Shown here piece by piece: positions 1 to 3,118 of a stretch of DNA of 5,449 nt. The notes beneath the pieces are model-generated. The model was not told the origin of the DNA. It saw nothing but the letters and a program-made list of their open reading frames with translations, and did no database searches. Position numbers and translations under genes: made by a program. Numbering within the stretch: position 1 is the stretch's first letter; each line of letters begins with the position of its first letter. The stretch comes from an uncultured Clostridia bacterium (lineage in GTDB: Bacteria > Bacillota > Clostridia > Christensenellales > Borkfalkiaceae): positions 1-5,449 of the forward strand of contig CANRAI010000071.1 in NCBI GenBank assembly GCA_947628555.1, in the 5' to 3' direction.

Positions 1-205
1 TGACCGTGTTTGCGGCATATCTTTCGGTTATTTTTGCCGTGAAATTTTGAAGCACCGAGGAAGTCAAAAGGTCCATTTCATATTTACCCAAGTCGGGTAT
101 TATCAGCCGCGTTGCTATATCGCTGTATCTTTGGTATGTCCGTAATTTTTTGAGCGGCTTGACCGTTGTTGTAAGCCACTCATTTAGCCATTGTTTGTAT
201 TGCAT
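1..205 (-). CDS. Tyrosine recombinase (phage/ICE-type integrase), N-terminal part only
   Basis: The reading frame starts at ATG 205-203 and stays open for 68 codons to the left edge of the window, so the catalytic domain is not visible. The start is supported by GGAG at 211-214, five bases before the ATG. The protein begins MQYKQWLNEWL and continues with VKPLKKLRTYQRY, then LIIPDLG, then a leucine-rich segment and ERYAANTV. This is the helical SAM-like core-binding domain seen in Tn916/phage-type integrases, which contacts the core of the attachment site. Family enzymes cut and rejoin DNA through a C-terminal Arg/His/Tyr domain, here expected beyond the left edge. Its position next to a tRNA 3'-end remnant (439-461) supports a role in integrating and excising an element that lies to the left. 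Substrate site and activity cannot be judged from this fragment. The family call is fairly firm, the exact subfamily is not. Confidence 0.82.
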   Translation of the reverse strand, partial: MQYKQWLNEWLTTTVKPLKKLRTYQRYSDIATRLIIPDLGKYEMDLLTSSVLQNFTAKITERYAANTV

Positions 206-240
206 ATCTTCTCCATTAAATTTATTTTGTGCAAAAATTA

Positions 241-264
241 TACGCCGCTCGTGAGAGCGGCGTA
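241..264. terminator. GTGA-loop hairpin just upstream of the integrase gene
   Basis: A perfect 10-bp stem (241-250 with 255-264) closes a GTGA tetraloop of the stable GNRA type. Read on the minus strand it is followed by TAATTTTTG, a good U-run, so it would stop transcripts arriving from the right before they enter the integrase gene. Read on the plus strand it is followed only by GGTTTT. It probably insulates the integrase. The outer end of the stem also forms a minus-strand TATAAT (242-237), but I see no matching -35, so I do not call a promoter there. Confidence 0.6.
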
Positions 265-321
265 GGTTTTAACCGATAGGTGCTTTGAAATTTTCTTTGA
301 TTTTTATTTTTTGATTGATTT

Positions 322-346
322 TTTGGGGCAGAAATATTTGGGGCAG
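322..346. repeat. Direct repeat TTTGGGGCAG x2 between integrase and attachment site
   Basis: TTTGGGGCAG occurs at 322-331 and again at 337-346, fifteen bases apart start to start, with a partial third copy (GGGGCA at 351-356). Integrases of this class often bind short direct repeats (arm-type sites) next to the attachment core, and excisionases bind similar repeats, so this is a candidate binding array. That role is inference from position; the repeat itself is plain in the sequence. Confidence 0.35.
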
Positions 347-379
347 GCGCGGGGCACGAAGTGCAAAAACGGCGTATTT

Positions 380-412
380 TGAGCCAAAAATGATTAAAAT
401 TGGCTCATTTTT
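380..412 (+). terminator. Weak hairpin with T-run before the attachment site
   Basis: TGAGCCAA (380-387) pairs with TTGGCTCA (400-407) around a 12-base AT-rich loop, followed by TTTTT (408-412). It resembles a modest plus-strand terminator. No plus-strand gene lies upstream in the window, so its purpose is unclear. An alternative pairing of CAAAAATGA (385-393) with TCATTTTTG (405-413) is also possible. Confidence 0.3.
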
Positions 413-438
413 GAAGATTTTTGGAAGTCCTCAATAGC

Positions 439-461
439 TTCGAATCCCGTCGCCTCGACCA
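439..461 (+). other. tRNA 3'-end remnant, candidate att site of the integrated element
   Basis: These 23 bases read as the end of a tRNA: T-loop TTCGAAT (439-445), T-stem 3' strand CCCGT (446-450), acceptor 3' strand CGCCTCG (451-457), discriminator A458 and CCA (459-461). The sequence in front (ATAGC) cannot pair with CCCGT, and no anticodon or D arm is present, so this is a fragment and not a gene. An isolated tRNA 3' end beside an integrase gene is the classic mark left when an element recombines into a tRNA gene: one copy restores the tRNA, the other becomes a scar. The predicted acceptor 5' strand is CGAGGCG, which with A73 fits tRNA-Pro better than most others, but identity is only a guess. 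The crossover should lie at or just before position 439. Confidence 0.62.
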
Positions 462-500
462 CAAAAAGCCAAGGCCGCATTTTGCGGCCTTGGCTTTTTG
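462..500. terminator. Perfect 18-bp-arm terminator following the tRNA remnant
   Basis: An inverted repeat with arms 462-479 and 483-500 and a three-base loop. The GC-rich core (AAGCCAAGGCCGC and its complement) is bordered by A5 on the left and T5 on the right, so it can end transcription from either side. It starts on the base after the CCA of the tRNA remnant, as expected for the original terminator of the intact tRNA gene that was left on the chromosomal side after integration. Confidence 0.8.
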
Positions 501-528
501 TGTACAGATAATTAGGTTTGAATCCGCG

Positions 529-543
529 CAGTAGGTCCTACTG
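529..543. repeat. Perfect palindrome CAGTAGG-T-CCTACTG
   Basis: Seven-base arms around one central base. It is too tight to fold well as RNA, so a duplex-DNA protein site is the more natural reading. It has no gene promoter next to it and its role is unknown. Confidence 0.4.
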
Positions 544-658
544 TCATACGCGCTTTGCCAAGGCTCACGCGCAGCGAAACGGCAAAATCCTGTCGCCCTG
601 TACGTGCGTTCAAATCCCGTAAGGCTGGCGCCTTCGGTACGACTGTTTCGACCAACTG

Positions 659-672
659 CTGGCATATGCCAG
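659..672. repeat. Perfect 14-bp palindrome CTGGCATATGCCAG
   Basis: Fully symmetric with no spacer, lying two bases before the terminator at 675-714. Such symmetry suits a dimeric DNA-binding protein, but no promoter is evident beside it. Confidence 0.4.
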
Positions 673-674
673 GC

Positions 675-714
675 CAAAATCCGCGACAGGCATTTTTGCC
701 TGTCGCGGATTTTG
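675..714. terminator. Perfect 18-bp-arm bidirectional terminator downstream of the transporter pair
   Basis: Arms 675-692 and 697-714 pair without mismatch around a TTTT loop. The core ATCCGCGACAGGCA is bordered by A-runs on the left and T-runs on the right, so it works in both directions. On the minus strand it lies 43 bases past the stop codon of the second transporter gene and is the likely end of that transcript. It closely matches the hairpin at 462-500 in size and in its C-A-run / T-run-G ends. Confidence 0.78.
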
Positions 715-757
715 TGTTTAAGTGACAAGCTAAGGGATATGAGAGAGGAGATCGCCC

Positions 758-1324
758 CTAAAACACAATTACGCCCAATATGCCCGAAAGTATTATCATC
801 AGTACGGGCGAAATATTTTTTTTGCGAATCCATTTATAAAGCGCAAACACCAGCGCCAAAACAGTTAAAACTATAAGGCTTTTATAGTTGAAGGTGAAAG
901 CGCCGTCGGCTTTTTCTATGCCGAAAATTGTGCTCAGCAGCATTACGAAGGCGGTCGCGAGTATCAGCCCGACGATTGCGGGGCGCACCCCTTCCAGCGC
1001 GGCTTTCACTCCGCCGTATTTAAGTAAATTTTTCAGCGCCGCCACTATCGCTAAAATTATTACAAACGACGGCAAAACCACTCCCGCGGTCGCAACCAAA
1101 GCGCCGGCAAATCCGCCCTGCGCCGAACCGACGAACGTTGCCATATTTACCGCTAACGGTCCCGGGGTGGATTCCGCGACGGCGATAAAATTCAACAGCT
1201 CGCTTTCGGTAAGCCAGCAGTTGGACAGGCATTCTTCTCTTATCAGAGAAATCATGCCGTAGCCCCCGCCGAAAGTAAACAATCCTATTTTCAGAAAAGT
1301 CAAAAATAATTTAAGATAAATCAT
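758..1324 (-). CDS. Short ChrA-family transporter, second subunit of a pair
   Basis: A 188-residue, very hydrophobic membrane protein of the chromate transporter (CHR) family in its short, one-domain form; full ChrA proteins are about twice as long with two such domains. The family hallmark FTFGGGYGM is at residues 16-24 and the second signature ESTPGPLAVN at 51-60, followed by several membrane segments (about 70-97, 110-135, 145-165, 170-188). Family members export chromate or move related oxyanions; some short pairs confer chromate resistance only when both halves are made, suggesting a heterodimer. Its ATG (1324-1322) overlaps the stop of the upstream gene as ATGA, and there is no clear Shine-Dalgarno, so translation is probably coupled. 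The stop is TAG at 760-758. In an anaerobe the real substrate may not be chromate. Confidence 0.88.
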   Translation of the reverse strand: MIYLKLFLTFLKIGLFTFGGGYGMISLIREECLSNCWLTESELLNFIAVAESTPGPLAVNMATFVGSAQGGFAGALVATAGVVLPSFVIILAIVAALKNLLKYGGVKAALEGVRPAIVGLILATAFVMLLSTIFGIEKADGAFTFNYKSLIVLTVLALVFALYKWIRKKNISPVLMIILSGILGVIVF

Positions 1325-1911
1325 TTTTTCTTTTTACCGTTCCGTTCTTTGTTCTTAACGGAGAGAAACCGTACAAGATAAACCGCAACCCCGAGAACGG
1401 CGCTTATCAAAATGTAGAATACGGAAGAAAAATCAACCGCGAAAAGCGAAAATAGCACCGTACAGCAGACTGTCGCCGCCAGCAAAATAATGTTGAAGGG
1501 AGTTTTGGGCAGTTTGACGAACATTTTTATGCCCGCGGAGAGAATAAGGAATATTACGCACGCCTGTATTCCCTTGAACGCCTTTTCCACCCAACCGATT
1601 TCAAGGAAGCGGTTGAAAAACAAAGAGATAAGGTAAATAATGACAAAGGACGGAATACAAACCCACAAAGTGCTTAAAATCGAACCGAAAAGCTTGCCAG
1701 TTTTGTATCCTATATATGTAGCCGCGTTTACGGCGATAGGTCCGGGAGTGGATTCCGAAATCGCCACCATATCCATAAATTCCTCGGAGTCAAGCCATTT
1801 TTTCTTGACGACGAACTCGTTTTCAAGCAGGGCTATCATAGCGTAACCGCCGCCGAAAGTGAACAAGCCTATTTTCAGCATAGTTAAAAAAAGAATAAGA
1901 TATTTTTTCAC
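1321..1911 (-). CDS. Short ChrA-family transporter, first subunit of a pair
   Basis: A 196-residue membrane protein, homologous to its downstream partner: KIGLFTFGGGYAM at residues 13-25, a charged loop to about 44, and ESTPGPIAVN at 53-62. Further membrane segments cover roughly 75-100, 112-132, 138-158 and 160-182. It ends in a lysine-rich tail (NKERNGKKKK), likely cytoplasmic. The two signatures differ slightly between the partners, as expected of paralogous halves that assemble antiparallel. The start is GTG at 1911-1909. No Shine-Dalgarno precedes it, but the N-terminus from this GTG matches the length and KIGLF spacing of the partner. The next ATG (1881) also lacks a ribosome site and would remove the first ten residues. 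It is first in a two-gene operon divergent from a LysR-type regulator, with a 4-base overlap into the second gene. Substrate is uncertain: chromate, sulfate or another oxyanion. Confidence 0.88.
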   Translation of the reverse strand: MKKYLILFLTMLKIGLFTFGGGYAMIALLENEFVVKKKWLDSEEFMDMVAISESTPGPIAVNAATYIGYKTGKLFGSILSTLWVCIPSFVIIYLISLFFNRFLEIGWVEKAFKGIQACVIFLILSAGIKMFVKLPKTPFNIILLAATVCCTVLFSLFAVDFSSVFYILISAVLGVAVYLVRFLSVKNKERNGKKKK

Positions 1912-1918
1912 GGTATTT

Positions 1919-1927
1919 ATTATATCA
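1919..1927 (-). promoter_or_regulatory. Extended -10 promoter of the transporter pair
   Basis: On the minus strand TGATATAAT (1927-1919) is a perfect extended -10 (TG-N-TATAAT). The hexamer about 17 bases upstream (TTCCAT) is a poor -35, which extended -10 promoters tolerate. Only seven bases separate TATAAT from the GTG start at 1911, so transcription would begin at or one base before the start codon. This fits the absence of a ribosome site and suggests a leaderless mRNA. Confidence 0.55.
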
Positions 1928-1928
1928 C

Positions 1929-1957
1929 TTGACTTTCAATAATGGAAATAGTATTAT
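1929..1957 (+). promoter_or_regulatory. Promoter of the LysR-type regulator gene
   Basis: TTGACT (1929-1934) and TATTAT (1952-1957) are separated by the ideal 17 bases. The start of transcription would fall near 1964, about 25 bases before the ATG. Both dyads of the spacer overlap the -10 or the start point, so the regulator could repress its own gene. Confidence 0.6.
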
Positions 1958-1973
1958 TTTATGAAAATCATAA
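1938..1973. promoter_or_regulatory. Two abutting dyads, candidate LysR-type binding sites
   Basis: The first dyad is AATAAT (1938-1943) and ATTATT (1953-1958), nine bases apart. The second begins on the next base: TTATGA (1959-1964) and TCATAA (1968-1973), three bases apart. LysR-type proteins bind as tetramers to neighbouring recognition and activation half-regions in divergent spacers, so two adjoining dyads in a 77-base divergent spacer are plausible targets. The classical T-N11-A form is not cleanly present, and AT-rich DNA yields such dyads by chance, so confidence is moderate. Confidence 0.42.
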
Positions 1974-1988
1974 TTAAAAGGTTATATT

Positions 1989-2861
1989 ATGACCTTACGA
2001 CATCTTAAAACTTTTATTGCCGTATGCAACTACGGCGGGATTACGAAAGCCGCGGAAGAACTGCATGTGGCGCAGCCCGCCGTAAGCAATACGATTTCCG
2101 AGATAGAAAAATACTACAACGTCGTTCTGTTTGAAAGGATAGGGCAACGGCTTATGCTCACGGATTCGGGGAAAGAACTGCTTGAAAAAGCGAAAGAAGC
2201 AGTTTCGGCTTTTGAGGACTTCGAAAAAACCGCAAACCGCGCGGAAAACAACGTTACGCTGAAAATAGGCGCGACGCTTACGATAGGCAAACTTTACGTG
2301 CCCGCTCTTTTGACGGCAATCAAGCGGGATTTTCCCGATATCCAAGTTAAAATCACAATCAACCGCGCTTCGCAAATAGAGGAAATGCTTCTTCGCGGCG
2401 CGCTTGACTTTGCGTTGAGCGAAAGCCAAAGTTTTTCTCCGCAAATAGTAAAAAAGGAATTTGCCGAGGACAGGCTTACGGCGGTTTGCGGCGCACGGTT
2501 TGCGGCAAAGGACGAAATATCCTTAACCGAGCTTTACAAATACCCGCTGCTGTTGAGGGAAAAGGGCAGCGCTTCGCGGGAGCTGACGGATAAAGTTTTA
2601 GGCGAAACGGGGATAACGGCAAGCCCGCTTATTGAATCAGCAAGCAACCAGGCGCTGATAGCCGCCGCCGCGGAAAACCACGGCATAGCCGTTTTACCGC
2701 AAAAACTTGTGCAGCCTTACATAGACGGCGGGATACTAAAAACAATCAGGGTTACAGGCATAGATTTCAAGCGGAAGTACTGCGTTATATACCATAAAAA
2801 CAAAAAATTCGGCGCAAGACAGCGGCAAGTCGTCGAATTGTGCTTTAAAGGGTTCTATTGA
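1989..2861 (+). CDS. LysR-type transcriptional regulator
   Basis: A 290-residue protein of normal LysR length. The N-terminal winged helix-turn-helix runs over residues 1-60, with the typical FIAVCNYGGITKAAEEL and QPAVSNTISEIE strings (about 9-40) and the LFER turn at 47-50. A linker helix follows to about 88. The substrate-binding domain begins around LKIGATLTIGKLYVP and includes the usual late motifs ALIAAAAENHGIAVLP and a basic, aromatic C-terminus. AAAAGG (1976-1981) lies seven bases before the ATG, supporting this start. It is divergent from the ChrA-type pair, and such divergent LysR genes usually control the neighbouring operon in response to its substrate or a related metabolite. The effector cannot be read from the sequence; resemblance to regulators of sulfur or amino-acid metabolism is only general. 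Confidence 0.92.
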   Translation: MTLRHLKTFIAVCNYGGITKAAEELHVAQPAVSNTISEIEKYYNVVLFERIGQRLMLTDSGKELLEKAKEAVSAFEDFEKTANRAENNVTLKIGATLTIGKLYVPALLTAIKRDFPDIQVKITINRASQIEEMLLRGALDFALSESQSFSPQIVKKEFAEDRLTAVCGARFAAKDEISLTELYKYPLLLREKGSASRELTDKVLGETGITASPLIESASNQALIAAAAENHGIAVLPQKLVQPYIDGGILKTIRVTGIDFKRKYCVIYHKNKKFGARQRQVVELCFKGFY

Positions 2862-2964
2862 ACACATTCTCAATTGCTTTTGGTGGGCGGTTGTCCTGGC
2901 GTTTATAGTGGGATTTATGTGTTTATCAAATTATGTATCTTTGCTTTGGTTTTGTTAAAAGAAA

Positions 2965-3018
2965 TGCGGGCGCGGCTGTTGAAAAACAGCCGCGCCCGCA
3001 CCCTTTATAAGGGCTTTT
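2965..3018 (+). terminator. Strong GAAA-loop terminator, with a small second hairpin, after the LysR gene
   Basis: TGCGGGCGCGGCTGTT (2965-2980) pairs perfectly with 2985-3000 around a GAAA tetraloop. No U-run follows directly; instead a second small hairpin (CCCTT 3001-3005 with AAGGG 3009-3013) leads into CTTTT (3014-3018). On the minus strand the big stem is followed by TTTCTTTT. It sits 103 bases past the LysR stop and separates that gene from adhE. The stretch 2862-2964 between stop and hairpin shows nothing else I can identify. Confidence 0.7.
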
Positions 3019-3023
3019 AATGG

Positions 3024-3068
3024 AAGTTTTATGCGCGGTTTGTTCCGCAAACTTGAAATTTTAAGTTT
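3024..3068 (+). promoter_or_regulatory. adhE upstream structure: 20-bp palindrome and competing hairpins
   Basis: AAACTTGAAATTTTAAGTTT (3049-3068) is a palindrome with nine of ten base pairs matching, well placed for an operator of a dimeric regulator. The same AAACTT can instead pair with an earlier AAGTTT (3024-3029) in a hairpin that also stacks GCGG (3035-3038) on CCGC (3045-3048). The two pairings exclude each other, as in attenuators, but this only matters if transcription starts upstream of about 3024. A weak promoter TTTAAG (3066-3071), 17 bases, TATTAT (3089-3094) overlaps the end of the palindrome, which would favour the operator reading. It does not match the Rex consensus usual at adhE. 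Confidence 0.4.
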
Positions 3069-3118
3069 AAGTGCCAGCCTTTTACACATATTATCATTAT
3101 AACAGTAAAGGAGACATA

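Larger units (their letters stand above)
501..674. other. Non-coding stretch with tRNA-like scraps and palindromes
   Basis: No convincing gene is present. Long frames crossing it on both strands have no ribosome site and read through hairpins. What can be seen: AATCCTGTCGCCCTG (587-601), which resembles AATCCCGTCGCCTCG of the tRNA remnant (443-457); GTTCAAATCCCGT (608-620), a T-arm-like string whose preceding bases do not form a T-stem; a bulged hairpin 617-637 (CCG-T-AAGGC, loop TGGC, GCCTT-CGG); and two small palindromes, 529-543 (arms CAGTAGG/CCTACTG) and 659-672 (CTGGCATATGCCAG). It could be debris of earlier integration at the same tRNA locus, a dispersed repeat, or an unrecognised small RNA. 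Confidence 0.4.

Noticed and set aside
439..461. Complete tRNA gene
   Set aside because: The T-stem 5' strand does not pair and no D or anticodon arms exist upstream; only the 3' end is present.
405..833. Minus-strand frame of 142 codons spanning the tRNA remnant, two terminators and the end of the transporter gene
   Set aside because: It has no ribosome site, crosses two perfect terminators, and its peptide (containing strings such as LWSRRRDSK and TGFER) resembles those produced by reading tRNA-like DNA backwards.
604..876. Plus-strand 90-codon frame
   Set aside because: It crosses the terminator at 675-714 and overlaps the transporter C-terminus in antisense; no ribosome site.
888..1262. 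Plus-strand 124-codon frame opposite the second transporter
   Set aside because: Shadow of a clearly conserved membrane protein gene; peptide composition follows the opposite strand.
2952..2958. TTGTTAA, half of a clostridial Rex site
   Set aside because: The second half-site is absent, and it lies before the terminator hairpin, far from any plausible adhE promoter.
3053..3070. TTGAAATTTTAAGTTTAA as a Rex operator
   Set aside because: Compared with TTGTTAA-N4-TTAACAA, most of the conserved positions do not match; it is better described as part of the 20-bp palindrome.
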